Part shown: positions 11,251 to 20,266 of the stretch, piece after piece
Layout: every line of letters starts with the position of its first letter
How positions within the stretch are numbered: position 1 is the stretch's first letter
Source of the DNA: an uncultured Verrucomicrobiota bacterium
Lineage (GTDB): Bacteria > Verrucomicrobiota > Kiritimatiellia > CAIQIC01 > Lenti-01
NCBI GenBank assembly: GCA_938003985.1
Contig: CALKWZ010000016.1
Span: 124,001-188,000 of the forward strand
Reading direction: 5' to 3'
DNA: 64,000 nt
Made by a program: the position numbers and the translations under genes
The notes under the pieces: generated by a model
What the model saw: only the letters and a program-made list of their open reading frames with translations
Databases searched by the model: none
Told to the model about the DNA's origin: nothing

Positions 11251-12522
11251 TTACCCCTCGATCCACTTGGGATCGAGCGTGGCGGCGAACGAGGCGGAAA
11301 CGGTGGCCTCGATCCGCATGTATTTCCCGCTGACCTTCTGCGCGTGGACCTTGCCGTTGGCGTGGAGCGCGGCGAGCCAGCGGCCTTCGGCCGCAGGGAT
11401 TTTCAGGCGCAGGTGCCGCACGCGCTCGCGCAGGAGGTCCGCGATGGTTTGGCACAGGGTCGCGGTGCCGTCGCCGGTGGTGGCGGAGATCGCGACCGAA
11501 TGGCGGAACCGGTCGGCCAGCCGAATGGATTGGTTGTGTCCCCGCTCCAGGTCGGTCTTGTTGAAAACGGCCAAAACGGGCTTGTCCTGGGCGCCGAGTT
11601 CTTTCAGGACGGCTTCCACGGCGTCGATTTGTTCGTCCGCGCGCGGCTGGGAGGCATCGATCACGTGCAGGAGCAGATCCGCCTCGTTGACTTCTTCCAG
11701 CGTGGCCTTGAAGGCTTCCACGAGGTGGTGGGGCAGCTTGCGGATGAAGCCGACGGTGTCGGTCAACAGGCATTGCTGGTGATTGGGCAGCCGCAGCTGG
11801 CGGGTCGTCGGGTCGAGCGTCGCGAACAACTGGTCGTCGGCCAGGACGCCGGCATCCGTCAGACGGTTGAGCAGGGTGGATTTGCCCGCGTTGGTGTAGC
11901 CGACGAGGGTCAACAGGGCCCAGCCGTGCCGCCGGCGCCCCCGCCGCAATTCCGCGCGGCGCTGGCGAACCAGTTGCAACTGTTCGCGGATGCGGCCGAT
12001 GCGCTGCTCGATGCGCCGGCGGTCCAATTCCAGCTGCTTTTCCCCGGGACCCTTGAGGCCGATGCCGCCTTTTTGGCGTTCCAGATGCGTCCACAGGCCG
12101 CGCAGCCGGGGGATCAGGTAGTGGAGTTGGGCCAGTTCGATCTGCAGGCGGCCTTCGAGCGTCAGGGCGCGCTGGGCAAAGATGTCGAGGATCAGCTGGG
12201 TCCGGTCCACGACGCGGACGCCCAGGATGTCCTCCAAGGCCCGCCCCTGGGCCGGGGAAAGGTCGTCGTCGAAAATCACGAGGCCCGCGCCGGCATTCCG
12301 GGCTTCCTCGGCGATCTGCTGGGCTTTGCCGCGGCCGATATAGGTGGCCGGCTGAATGGCACGCAGCCGGCACACGGTTTCGCCGGCGGTTTCGGCCCGG
12401 GCCGTGTCGGCCAAGGCGCGCAACTCCCGCAGGGAGTCTTCGACGGCGGCCTTGGGCTGATCGCCCAAGACGGCCGCGACCAGCCAGGCCCGCTCGGGCG
12501 CATCGTTTCGGGTGGAATGCAT
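11251..12522 (-). CDS. hflX: GTPase HflX, ribosome-associated
   Basis: This is a 423-residue Obg/HflX-family GTPase. HflX splits or rescues stalled ribosomes in other bacteria. The N-terminal HflX domain carries the GPGE..LE.DRR signature near residue 159. The G domain has G1 GYTNAGKST (208-216), G3 DTVGF (255-259) and G4 NKTD (321-324). Length is normal for the family. The start is the ATG at 12522, five bases after the upstream stop; the frame continues upstream, but only over the preceding gene. It is probably co-transcribed with the protease gene before it. Confidence 0.93.
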   Translation of the reverse strand: MHSTRNDAPERAWLVAAVLGDQPKAAVEDSLRELRALADTARAETAGETVCRLRAIQPATYIGRGKAQQIAEEARNAGAGLVIFDDDLSPAQGRALEDILGVRVVDRTQLILDIFAQRALTLEGRLQIELAQLHYLIPRLRGLWTHLERQKGGIGLKGPGEKQLELDRRRIEQRIGRIREQLQLVRQRRAELRRGRRRHGWALLTLVGYTNAGKSTLLNRLTDAGVLADDQLFATLDPTTRQLRLPNHQQCLLTDTVGFIRKLPHHLVEAFKATLEEVNEADLLLHVIDASQPRADEQIDAVEAVLKELGAQDKPVLAVFNKTDLERGHNQSIRLADRFRHSVAISATTGDGTATLCQTIADLLRERVRHLRLKIPAAEGRWLAALHANGKVHAQKVSGKYMRIEATVSASFAATLDPKWIEG

Positions 12523-12527
12523 CGTCG

Positions 12528-13340
12528 TCAATGCGGATCTCCGCCGCGGGTTTCGGTTTGAGGGCGGATTTGCTCCGCCAGCCAATTCACGTCCCAATCG
12601 GAAAAGTACCAGCGTTCGCGCAAGGGCGCCTGCCAATCGGGGGCGCCGGGCGCGCTCAACAGGCCGAGATAGACCGCGAATTCAGCGGTGCCGAGCCGCG
12701 CATGGAGGGCCCGGACCAGTGCTTCGGCTTGCCAGTAGAACGCCGCGGAGCGGGCGGCGGAAGGCGGATAGGACCGCATGCCGACCAGTTCGTCCAAGGC
12801 GAGCAAATGGCCCTCGAGTTTGGGCGGCCGGGGCCGCTCGAGGTCTTGCTGGCGGGTGCGCGCGCAGGTTTCCGCGGCCTCGGAAGCGACCATCTGGGCC
12901 AGCCCTTCGTCCAGCCACAGGGGCGGACGCGCGGGATGGCGCTTGTATGCCAACCAATGGGTCACTTCGTGCCCGAGGCGGAAGGCGAGTTTCAGCGGAT
13001 CTTTCCCGGGATGCAGCGCGATTTCATCGCCCGTCTGGGTGGCGAACGCTTCGGCTTGGAACAACGCTTTGGCGCGCTTGTAGAAGGGCGGGGGATCCAA
13101 CAGACGGATGGACAATTGCGCGGGATCCGGCGGCGGGCCGATCCGCTCCAAGGCGGCTTTCATGGCGATCGGCAGAACGGCGGAGACGATTTCGGGAACT
13201 TCGCCGGACGAGGAGATGACGCAGACAATCCGGCCATCGGCGAAGTCTTGTCGGATCGTGGCGCCCTGTGCGCCGCCGGTGAGAAGCGCCAGTCCGGTCC
13301 AGAACAACATGATGGCGGAAATCCGCAGGGGATGGCTCAT
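12528..13340 (-). CDS. Secreted gluzincin-like metallopeptidase (peptidase MA-like)
   Basis: The protein is 270 residues long. The N-terminus is a signal peptide (hydrophobic IMLFWTGLALLTGG, then a small-residue cleavage region). A zinc motif HEVTH (H124, E125, H128) is followed 17 residues later by WLDEG (E145), the arrangement of peptidase MA-type gluzincins, so it is probably an active zinc peptidase outside the cytoplasm. Its substrate is unknown. The ATG at 13340 was chosen because the longer frame runs into the tRNA gene. It starts only 10 bases after the 3' end of tRNA-Gly on the same strand, so its mRNA is probably cut from a joint transcript. hflX follows 5 bases downstream. Confidence 0.75.
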   Translation of the reverse strand: MSHPLRISAIMLFWTGLALLTGGAQGATIRQDFADGRIVCVISSSGEVPEIVSAVLPIAMKAALERIGPPPDPAQLSIRLLDPPPFYKRAKALFQAEAFATQTGDEIALHPGKDPLKLAFRLGHEVTHWLAYKRHPARPPLWLDEGLAQMVASEAAETCARTRQQDLERPRPPKLEGHLLALDELVGMRSYPPSAARSAAFYWQAEALVRALHARLGTAEFAVYLGLLSAPGAPDWQAPLRERWYFSDWDVNWLAEQIRPQTETRGGDPH

Positions 13341-13350
13341 GCAAAAAGGA

Positions 13351-13425
<75 letters not shown>

Positions 13426-13442
13426 AGCCAGAATCGGTTCCG

Positions 13443-13472
13443 TTTCTACCCCAGCGGCGGTTGTCTTGTCGA
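13443..13472 (-). promoter_or_regulatory. Promoter of tRNA-Gly and the protease/hflX unit
   Basis: A -35 box TCGACA (13467-13472), an 18-base spacer and a -10 box TAGAAA (13443-13448) end 17 bases before the tRNA 5' end. The -35 matches the sigma-70 consensus at 5 of 6 positions. Confidence 0.55.
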
Positions 13473-13520
13473 TAGCGATTTTGACTGGGCCGGGCCTGGC
13501 TGCCGGATGCGCCGGGGCGG

Positions 13521-16500
13521 TCAGTCGCCTCCGCCGGGAGCGCCGACGGAAATCAGCTTGAGATGGTTGGTCATGATCGGCAGAAGGACGACGGTGCTGT
13601 TGGAATGGACGAGTTCGTATTCCTCGGCCGGAAGCCGCGACCAGTTCCACCCGCCGTTGGTCAGGGTGTCGGCCTGCCACACGTTGCCGGCGATGCCGTC
13701 CAAGCTCGAAATCGTGGCCACGAGGCCGCCGGCGGTCAGGACGACCGCTTCCGTCCGGCAGGTGGGGTTGGTGGAGGCCGCCCGGGTGACGGCCGTTTCG
13801 GCGGAATAGTTGAAAACCGGCAGCGGCGCGCCGGCGACGGAAAGCGGGCCGATGAAGAACTTGCGATCGTCTCCGGTGCCGGCGTTGTAGTTCCAGAAGC
13901 GGATGTAGGCGACGCCGTAGTCGGAGGCGTCGGCAAAGGTGCTTTCGAAGGACTGGCCGTTGATCGTCAGGCGGTAATCGAGGGCGGAAACCATTTCGAA
14001 CGTCCCGGTTTTGGCGGAAGCGCCCCACGGGATGCCGGTGTCGTGCACGGCCGTGTCGTTGTACACGTAGTTGGTGGTGCCGCCGTGGAAGTAGAATTCC
14101 GCCAGCCGTTGGCCGAAGCGGTTGTGGAGCGCGAGACCCACGGAGCAATCGCCCGGGCCATCGATGCCGCCGTTTTCAAACACGAACGAAACCTGATCGC
14201 CGGGATGGAGGGCGGCGGCGAACGGGCGGATGGCTTCGATGAAGCCGCCGCCGCTGGCCTGCAGGGCCCAAGCCGCGGAATCGGACGCGAAACCGCAATA
14301 GGCGTTCGAAACGGCCAGCGATGCGGTGGCCCCGCCGCTGATGCTCCACGGCTTGAATTGCGTGCCGCCGTTTTGGCCGTCGAACCAGCTCTGGCCGGCC
14401 AGATAGACGGCGTCGGTCGGCGCATCGGCCGCGCCGTCGTTGGGATTGACCGCGGAATTCGTGCCCGACACGCGCACGACGTTGACGCCGGCGGCCAGCG
14501 GCACCGCGGCGATGCTCCAGTTGGTGGCGTAGGCGATCGCGCCGGAGGCGCCGTTGAGCTGGTTGGTCCAGCGCAGGTGGCCGGTCAAGAGATTGGCCGT
14601 GCCCAGCAGCGCGAGCTGGTTGACGGCGTTGGCCACGTTGGTGGCGGCGGCGGGCTGGACGATGGCGACGTGCGGTTGGTCGGCATTCACGCAGGCGCCG
14701 ACGATGGCGCTCCAATCTTTTTGGCCGTTGTTGTCCCAGACGTCGGCGGCGTTGTGGAAGACGTAGTTGAGTTCCCAGGTGTCGTCGGGAATGGCGAACC
14801 AGCCGCTCCAGAGATCGCCGGTTTCGTTCGTCAGGGCGACGTGCTGGGCATGTTGCCACCCGTTGCGGCCGATGAAGAGGGTGATGGGCGTGGCGCCGTT
14901 CGTCAGGGGGCCGGCATTGATTTCATAGGAGAATTTGACGGGGATGCAGCCCTGGGGCGCCGCCGGGCTCAAGGCGACGGCCGCGGGCAGATCGCCGCAG
15001 CCAGCGACGGCCAAGCGCCAATCGGCGCCGCCGTTGTTGTCCCAACGCGTGCCGCCGTCGGTGAACGACACGTTCAGTTCGTAGGTGTCCTGGGGGATTT
15101 CGTAGGCGAGGGTCCAGACGCCCGCGGACAGCGCCATGGGATGGTTCGAGGCATTGAGCCAACCGTTGCGGCCGACGTAGGCCCAAACGTTGGTGGGATT
15201 TTGCAACGGGCCGTCGTGGGCCTCGTAGGCGATCGTCACGACCGCGCCGCACCCCTCGGGCGCGGGCGGATCGAACGCGACCGCCGCGCTCTCCGGCGGG
15301 CGCGACTTGGAATAGATCTGGATCGAGTAGGCGCCCAGGTCGAGGCTGGCCGTGGCGCCGGCGGTCACGGTGCCGCCGACGGCCGGACCGATGCCGCCGA
15401 ACAGGGGGTCGTAGGCGGTCGAGTCGGAATTGTAGAGGCAATGCCACGTGCCGGAGGAGGGGAAGGCCATGGAGTATCCCGTGCGGGCGGTCGCGGAGCA
15501 ATTGATCGCGATCACGAGATCGTCGACGCCGCCGCCCTGGTCCCAGCGGACGACGCCGACGACCTTGGCGGCGTTGTCGACGTGGTGCACGTCGACGTTG
15601 CCGTGCTGCTTGAGCCCCGCGGAAATGCCCGTCAGGTTGCGGCGCAAATGGATCAGGTCGGAGAAAGCGCGCACGATGCCGGCGTTCTGGTTGGTCAGGG
15701 ACCAGCGCAGGGCCTGGTTGTTGGAGAAGGTGTACCACTCGTGCATTTCGGAGCCGGCGAAAATCATCGGGATGCCGGGGGAAACCAGGGCGATGGTGTG
15801 CGCCAGCAAGGAGCGCTTTTTGGCCCAGTAGCCGTCGGGGGCGCCCGAATCGACGTCGTAGGGCAGGCGGTGCTTGTTGTTCAGATCGCCGCAGCTGTCG
15901 TGGCTTTCGGCGTAGACGACCCGGTAATCGCCGCCGTTGGCGAGATGCCAGGCCAGCACGTTCATGTCGCGGTCGGAATCGCTGGCGGCGGTGGCCAGCC
16001 AGCGGACGTCGCTCAGGAACCCGTGGTCCCATTGCGACTCGAACCGCACGTCGGTGTCGAAGGCGTGGTCTTCGGCGATGCGGTAGGCGTTGTTGAATTC
16101 GTCGCGCACCATGGTGTTGACGTCCCACAGCATGTCGCTGCCGTCCTGGTTCCAGGTGCTGCTGGCGTGCCGGATGTTGAAGACGGAGTCCCACCGGAAG
16201 CCGTCGACCTTGTATTCTTCGAGGAACATGCGGATCTGGCCTTTGACGTAGTCGCGGACTTCCTGGCGACCGTAGTCCGGCCGGGTGGAACCCCAATCGG
16301 TGTTGGCCTTCCAGTCGTTGTAGAAATAGATGCCGCCGTAGCCGCCGGTGGACCAGCCGTCGTATTGCCACATTTCGAGGTCGGAGGGACCGTAATGGTT
16401 GTGGACGACGTCGATCAGGACGGCCAGACCGTTTTCATGGCACGCCTTGACGAAGCGCTTGAGGCCATCGGGACCGCCGAAGGAGGATTCGATGGCGTAG

Positions 16501-17102
16501 GGATCGGAAGGATTGTAGCCCCACGAACGGTCGCCGGGAAACTCGTTGACCGGCATGAGCTTCACGGCGGACACGCCCAGCGCCTTGATGTAGGGGATTT
16601 TCTCGATGCACTGGTCGAAGGTGGAAGGCAGCCAGCTCTCGGCATTGTAGACGCCCACGTGCATCTGGTAAATGACCAGGTCGTTTCGCCAGGGACGGCT
16701 GAAATTGGTCGAGTCGCCCCAGTTGAAGGCGGCGGGATCGTAGACGATGGAGTTGCCGGCGGAATTGACGACGCGCTTGCCGCGCGGATCTTTCTTGTAG
16801 GTGCCGTTGACGACGAACTTGTATTGGTCGCCGGCTTTCGCGCGGGGGACGTCGACGGACCAATAGCCGTTCCAACTGCCGCCGGGCATGTCCTTGGCCA
16901 GCGCGGTGGAGCCCCAGCCGTTGAACCCGCCCTTGATGACAAGGGTCGTCGCGTTGGGGGCCCAGGTGCGGAACGTGACGCCCGTGCCGTTGGCGTCCGC
17001 ATAGGGGATGGCCCCGACCCCGCTGCGGGAGGATTGCGCCGTTGCGTTTCCGGCCAAGATTCCAACGAGCGCCAAGGCGGGGAAAAGCAAGCGGGTGTTC
17101 AT
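13521..17102 (-). CDS. Secreted GH13 glucan enzyme with CBM48 and two CBM25-like domains
   Basis: This 1,193-residue protein has a signal peptide (residues 1-22), an N-terminal CBM48-like domain (about 35-130) and a GH13 (alpha-amylase family) barrel (about 140-540). The barrel has region I DVVHNH, nucleophile D305 in GFRWD, acid/base E344 in RIAED and D402 in ESHD. A C-terminal beta domain (about 545-605) follows, then two CBM25-like starch-binding domains (about 610-702 and 711-805; each has a GRNGW motif and a W-D-N-N-G motif). The last 390 residues are of unknown fold. CBM48 plus GH13 is the layout of branching and debranching enzymes, but export and CBM25 suit hydrolysis of external starch or glycogen. 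Exact specificity is not clear. A second GH13 gene lies just upstream. Confidence 0.88.
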   Translation of the reverse strand: MNTRLLFPALALVGILAGNATAQSSRSGVGAIPYADANGTGVTFRTWAPNATTLVIKGGFNGWGSTALAKDMPGGSWNGYWSVDVPRAKAGDQYKFVVNGTYKKDPRGKRVVNSAGNSIVYDPAAFNWGDSTNFSRPWRNDLVIYQMHVGVYNAESWLPSTFDQCIEKIPYIKALGVSAVKLMPVNEFPGDRSWGYNPSDPYAIESSFGGPDGLKRFVKACHENGLAVLIDVVHNHYGPSDLEMWQYDGWSTGGYGGIYFYNDWKANTDWGSTRPDYGRQEVRDYVKGQIRMFLEEYKVDGFRWDSVFNIRHASSTWNQDGSDMLWDVNTMVRDEFNNAYRIAEDHAFDTDVRFESQWDHGFLSDVRWLATAASDSDRDMNVLAWHLANGGDYRVVYAESHDSCGDLNNKHRLPYDVDSGAPDGYWAKKRSLLAHTIALVSPGIPMIFAGSEMHEWYTFSNNQALRWSLTNQNAGIVRAFSDLIHLRRNLTGISAGLKQHGNVDVHHVDNAAKVVGVVRWDQGGGVDDLVIAINCSATARTGYSMAFPSSGTWHCLYNSDSTAYDPLFGGIGPAVGGTVTAGATASLDLGAYSIQIYSKSRPPESAAVAFDPPAPEGCGAVVTIAYEAHDGPLQNPTNVWAYVGRNGWLNASNHPMALSAGVWTLAYEIPQDTYELNVSFTDGGTRWDNNGGADWRLAVAGCGDLPAAVALSPAAPQGCIPVKFSYEINAGPLTNGATPITLFIGRNGWQHAQHVALTNETGDLWSGWFAIPDDTWELNYVFHNAADVWDNNGQKDWSAIVGACVNADQPHVAIVQPAAATNVANAVNQLALLGTANLLTGHLRWTNQLNGASGAIAYATNWSIAAVPLAAGVNVVRVSGTNSAVNPNDGAADAPTDAVYLAGQSWFDGQNGGTQFKPWSISGGATASLAVSNAYCGFASDSAAWALQASGGGFIEAIRPFAAALHPGDQVSFVFENGGIDGPGDCSVGLALHNRFGQRLAEFYFHGGTTNYVYNDTAVHDTGIPWGASAKTGTFEMVSALDYRLTINGQSFESTFADASDYGVAYIRFWNYNAGTGDDRKFFIGPLSVAGAPLPVFNYSAETAVTRAASTNPTCRTEAVVLTAGGLVATISSLDGIAGNVWQADTLTNGGWNWSRLPAEEYELVHSNSTVVLLPIMTNHLKLISVGAPGGGD

Positions 17103-17108
17103 GCTCCG

Positions 17109-17137
17109 ATCCTACCGCGGATGAAGCGCTTTAACAA
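17109..17137 (-). promoter_or_regulatory. Promoter and candidate operator of the large GH13 gene
   Basis: TTGTTA (17132-17137), a 17-base spacer and TAGGAT (17109-17114) end 6 bases before the ATG at 17102, so the mRNA would start at or next to the start codon. The spacer holds the perfect palindrome AAGCGCTT (17124-17131), a LacI-type half-site pair with a central CG, placed where a repressor would block RNA polymerase. Confidence 0.6.
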
Positions 17138-17184
17138 CGGGAAAATCGGTTGACGAAGGCGTTTCGCGCGGGTCCGGACCGGAC

Positions 17185-19200
17185 CTATGGTTTCCACTCG
17201 ATCGGCAACGGCACCAGGACGTAGGGGAAGGGCTCCAGCACTTCTTCGAGGTAGTCCTCGACGGGCTTGGCCGGTGCGGCTTCAGCCGCCTGGGCGGCCC
17301 CGGGAAGTTCCTTGGCGGGGGCCGCTTTGGTCATCGAAACGACGTTGGGCGGGGCCGTCTTGGAATAGATTTGCAGCGAATATCGGCTCAGGTCCAGCGG
17401 CAGAGTGGTCTGGCCCGGGGGCAGGACGAAGCCCATGTCCGGTTTGGGGCCGACGTTGTCGAAATCCTTGGCATAGACCCCCAGCCCGGAATTGTAGTGG
17501 CAATACCACGCGCCCGAGGCGGGGAAACGCACGCCGTATTGCTTGAGCGGCGCGCCGGAGAAGTTGGCCACCACGACCGTGGCGCGGTCGCGCGGGGCGC
17601 CGGCCGCCAGCCGGGCATAGGCGACGACTTTGGCGGAGTCGTCGCAGTGCAGCACGTCCAACTGCGCGCCTTTCAAGCCCGGCGTGAGCCCCTTCAAATC
17701 CCGCCGCAGGCGGATCAAATCGGCATGGGCCCGGACAATGCCGGCGTGGGTGTTTTGCGCGCGCGCCCAAGGCACCGGCGTGGTATCGCTGAAATCATCC
17801 ACGTCGTGCATTTCGAAACCTTGGAGCAGCATGGGATGGCCCGGCACGGTCATCACGATGCCGCCGGCCAGCAAGGCCAGCGCGCGCGCCCGCGGGCTGT
17901 CCGGCGCCGCCGGATCGATGTAGGCGGGCAACCGGTGATGCCGGTTCAGGTCGCCGGCGGAATCGTGGCATTCGGCGAAATTGACCCAGTTGAAACCGTC
18001 CAGCCGTTCCAGTTCGGCCGCGAACAGTTCCATGTTCCGCTGCGAATCGCCGCCGCGGACCATGCCGGACAAGGTGGCTTGGAAGGCGGAATTCCACTGG
18101 GCGTCGAAACCCACGCCGCCGCCGTCGAACGCATGGTCTTCGGCGATGCGCAGCGCGTCGGGGCGGTTCTTGCGCATCCAGTCGTTGATCTCGGCCAGCG
18201 CGCGGTCGCCGTCGGGATTGCTGCGCGCGCCGTTCGCGTAATAGCGGATGTTGTGGACCGAATCCCAGCGGAAGCCGTCCACCCGGTATTCTTCCAGGAA
18301 CGTCCGGATGGAATCCGCGATGAACGCGCGCACCTCGGGTTTGCCGAAATCGGGGCGCGGGCCCCATTCGGTGCTGCGGCGTTCTTCGTCGACGTAGAAG
18401 TAGATGCCGCCGTTGTCCGCCGGCAGATGCTGGTCGTATTGCCAGGCGGCGATGTCGCTCGGACCGTAATGGTTGTGCACCACGTCCAGCAGGACGGCGA
18501 TGCCGTTGGTGTGGCAGGTGCGGATGAAGCTCTTGAAGCCGTCGGCACCGCCGTAGGTGGACTCCACCGCGAACAAATCGCCGGGATTGTAGCCCCAGGA
18601 GCGTTCGCCGGTGAATTCGTTGACCGGCATGAGCTGGATGCAGTTGATGCCCAGCGCTTTCAGGTAGGGCAGGCGTTTCGTCGCCCGCTCGAAGGGCGAG
18701 CCGGTTCCCGGGATGCCGGCGGTGAACGTGCCCAGATGCATCTCGTACATCACGAGATCTTCCTTCGGCGGCATTTTCCAGCCGGCGGCCGTGCCCCAGC
18801 GGAATTCGCGCGGGTCGAGAATGGTGCCCTTGTTCTGTTCTTGGCTGACGGCGCGCGCGCGCGGGTCGCGCCGTTGCAGCCCATCGATGACGAAGCGATA
18901 GGCATCGCCGGGCCGGGCCCTCCGGCTTTCGAGCGCCCAGTGGCCGGGGCGGCTGGCCTCCTTCTGCATGGGCTCTTCTTTCCAGCCGTTGAAATCTCCG
19001 CTGACCGCGACCTTGGCGGCGTTCGGCGCCCAAGTCCGGAAGACCACCCGCCGCGCGGCGCCGTCGCCCACCACGGTCGCCCCCATCGGCGCCGTCGCCG
19101 CCGTGCCCGGGGTTTGGGCTTGCGCCGTGCCAGCGACCAGCAGCCCAAGCAAGGCCCCCAGCGCGGTCGAACGGCGGAAATGGCGGACGGTGGCTCTCAT
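17185..19200 (-). CDS. Secreted GH13 glucan enzyme with CBM48
   Basis: This 671-residue paralogue of the downstream GH13 gene lacks the CBM25 modules. A signal peptide (about residues 1-29) is followed by a CBM48-like domain (about 40-125) and a GH13 barrel with D313 (GFRWD), E354 (RIAED) and D413 (CHD). A beta domain ends near residue 620, followed by a short Ala/Pro/Glu-rich tail. Start choice: the ATG at 19200 begins the signal peptide; the longer frame runs into the divergent glycosyltransferase gene. Its close match in catalytic regions to the neighbour suggests a tandem duplication. It probably acts on alpha-glucans outside the cytoplasm; whether it hydrolyses or branches is not decided by the sequence. 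Confidence 0.86.
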   Translation of the reverse strand: MRATVRHFRRSTALGALLGLLVAGTAQAQTPGTAATAPMGATVVGDGAARRVVFRTWAPNAAKVAVSGDFNGWKEEPMQKEASRPGHWALESRRARPGDAYRFVIDGLQRRDPRARAVSQEQNKGTILDPREFRWGTAAGWKMPPKEDLVMYEMHLGTFTAGIPGTGSPFERATKRLPYLKALGINCIQLMPVNEFTGERSWGYNPGDLFAVESTYGGADGFKSFIRTCHTNGIAVLLDVVHNHYGPSDIAAWQYDQHLPADNGGIYFYVDEERRSTEWGPRPDFGKPEVRAFIADSIRTFLEEYRVDGFRWDSVHNIRYYANGARSNPDGDRALAEINDWMRKNRPDALRIAEDHAFDGGGVGFDAQWNSAFQATLSGMVRGGDSQRNMELFAAELERLDGFNWVNFAECHDSAGDLNRHHRLPAYIDPAAPDSPRARALALLAGGIVMTVPGHPMLLQGFEMHDVDDFSDTTPVPWARAQNTHAGIVRAHADLIRLRRDLKGLTPGLKGAQLDVLHCDDSAKVVAYARLAAGAPRDRATVVVANFSGAPLKQYGVRFPASGAWYCHYNSGLGVYAKDFDNVGPKPDMGFVLPPGQTTLPLDLSRYSLQIYSKTAPPNVVSMTKAAPAKELPGAAQAAEAAPAKPVEDYLEEVLEPFPYVLVPLPIEWKP

Positions 19201-19212
19201 GCTTGCCCGCCC

Positions 19213-19242
19213 AGAGTAGCGAAGCTGCCCAGCATCCGGCAA
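19213..19242 (-). promoter_or_regulatory. Promoter of the shorter GH13 gene
   Basis: TTGCCG (19237-19242), an 18-base spacer and TACTCT (19213-19218) end 12 bases before the ATG at 19200. Confidence 0.45.
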
Positions 19243-19247
19243 GAAGG

Positions 19248-19261
19248 GAAAACCGTTTTTG
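19248..19261. promoter_or_regulatory. Candidate LacI-type operator in the GH13/glycosyltransferase divergent region
   Basis: AAAACCGTTTTT (19249-19260) has a central CG and matches the pattern GTAAAnCGnTTTAC at 9 of 12 fixed positions. It lies between the two divergent promoters. Confidence 0.35.
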
Positions 19262-19271
19262 CCCGGCAGAC

Positions 19272-19299
19272 TTGCAAGGGAGCCGGTTTCGTCTATGAT
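19272..19299 (+). promoter_or_regulatory. Promoter of the surface-sugar cluster
   Basis: TTGCAA (19272-19277), a 16-base spacer and TATGAT (19294-19299, 5 of 6 consensus) lie 22 bases before the ATG at 19322. Confidence 0.55.
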
Positions 19300-19321
19300 G
19301 CTCAAAACAGGCCATATCCCC

Positions 19322-20266
19322 ATGAGTTCCCGACGTAAAATCCTCATGATCCTGACCCACGACCGGCTGGATTGCCTGCGGTTGTGCCTGGACATGCTGG
19401 AGCGCGCCGATGCTTTCGCGAAGTTCGACCGCGTGGTGCTGCTCCTCAACGGCGTGCCGGACCGGTTGCGGCGGTACGTGGAGACCTACATGGAGGCCCG
19501 GCCGCAGGTGCAATGGGATGCGGCGGAAGGCGATGGCACGCGGCCCGGGGGGATCTGCGCCGTCCAGAACGAGTGCATCCGTCGCTACCCGGATTCGGTC
19601 TACGTGAAGGTGGACGAAGACGTGTTTGTGCCGCGCGGCTGGGCCGAGCGCATGCTGGAAACCTACGAGCAGTTTTCCGCCCGCGGCGATCTGGCGCTGA
19701 TCACGCCGCTCATCCCCAACAACGCCTACGGCCTGCATCGGTTGTTGACGGAGTTTTATCCGGAAAAACTCGGCGAATTCACGCAACGGTTCGGCGCGCC
19801 GCCCTCGGCCGAGCCGAAGGGCCCCACGTGGCAGAGCCCGTACATCGCCGAATGGGCCACGCGGCAATTTCTCGACGTCGACGCCGCCAACGATGAACAG
19901 CGGCGGCGTCTGGCGGCAAGCGGCCGCTCCCGCTGGCATGAGTTTTGCAAATATTTCAGCATCGGGTGCATCTGTTACGACTACGCCCACGTGCAGCGGA
20001 TGGGCGGGGCGTTGCCGCCGCGCGACGAACCCGACTGGTGCGCCTGGTTCGAGGCCAACCGGCAGGCTTGCGTCGTGGACCAGAGCCTGGTCGTGCTGCA
20101 CTACTCGTTTTTCGTCCAGCAGGAATGGCTGGACCGGTCGTCGCTGCTGGAAGACGTCCGCCGGACGAACCTGCCGGGCACGGCGCCGGTCTGGGCGCCG
20201 GCTTTGCGCTGGGGGCGCCTGGCGCAACAGATTCCCGGGATCGTGAAGCGGAGGCTCGGGCGATGA
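19322..20266 (+). CDS. Glycosyltransferase-like protein (GT-A fold)
   Basis: The 314-residue protein begins with a Rossmann-like strand (KILMILTHDR) and carries an acidic DED triad (98-100) in VKVDED, as in metal-dependent GT-A (GT2-like) transferases. Donor and acceptor are unknown. No membrane segment or signal peptide is visible, so it should be cytoplasmic. The ATG at 19322 lies downstream of a good promoter; the ATG pair near 19295 falls inside the -10 box and is not credible. Its stop overlaps the next start (ATGA), so it is translationally coupled to rfbG. Context suggests assembly of a glycan carrying a CDP-derived deoxysugar. Confidence 0.65.
   Translation: MSSRRKILMILTHDRLDCLRLCLDMLERADAFAKFDRVVLLLNGVPDRLRRYVETYMEARPQVQWDAAEGDGTRPGGICAVQNECIRRYPDSVYVKVDEDVFVPRGWAERMLETYEQFSARGDLALITPLIPNNAYGLHRLLTEFYPEKLGEFTQRFGAPPSAEPKGPTWQSPYIAEWATRQFLDVDAANDEQRRRLAASGRSRWHEFCKYFSIGCICYDYAHVQRMGGALPPRDEPDWCAWFEANRQACVVDQSLVVLHYSFFVQQEWLDRSSLLEDVRRTNLPGTAPVWAPALRWGRLAQQIPGIVKRRLGR

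Noticed and set aside
13563..17153. Open frame of 1,196 codons on the plus strand
   Set aside because: It is antisense to the GH13 gene, has Gly/Val/Ala-biased composition and no domain; it is a shadow caused by high GC.
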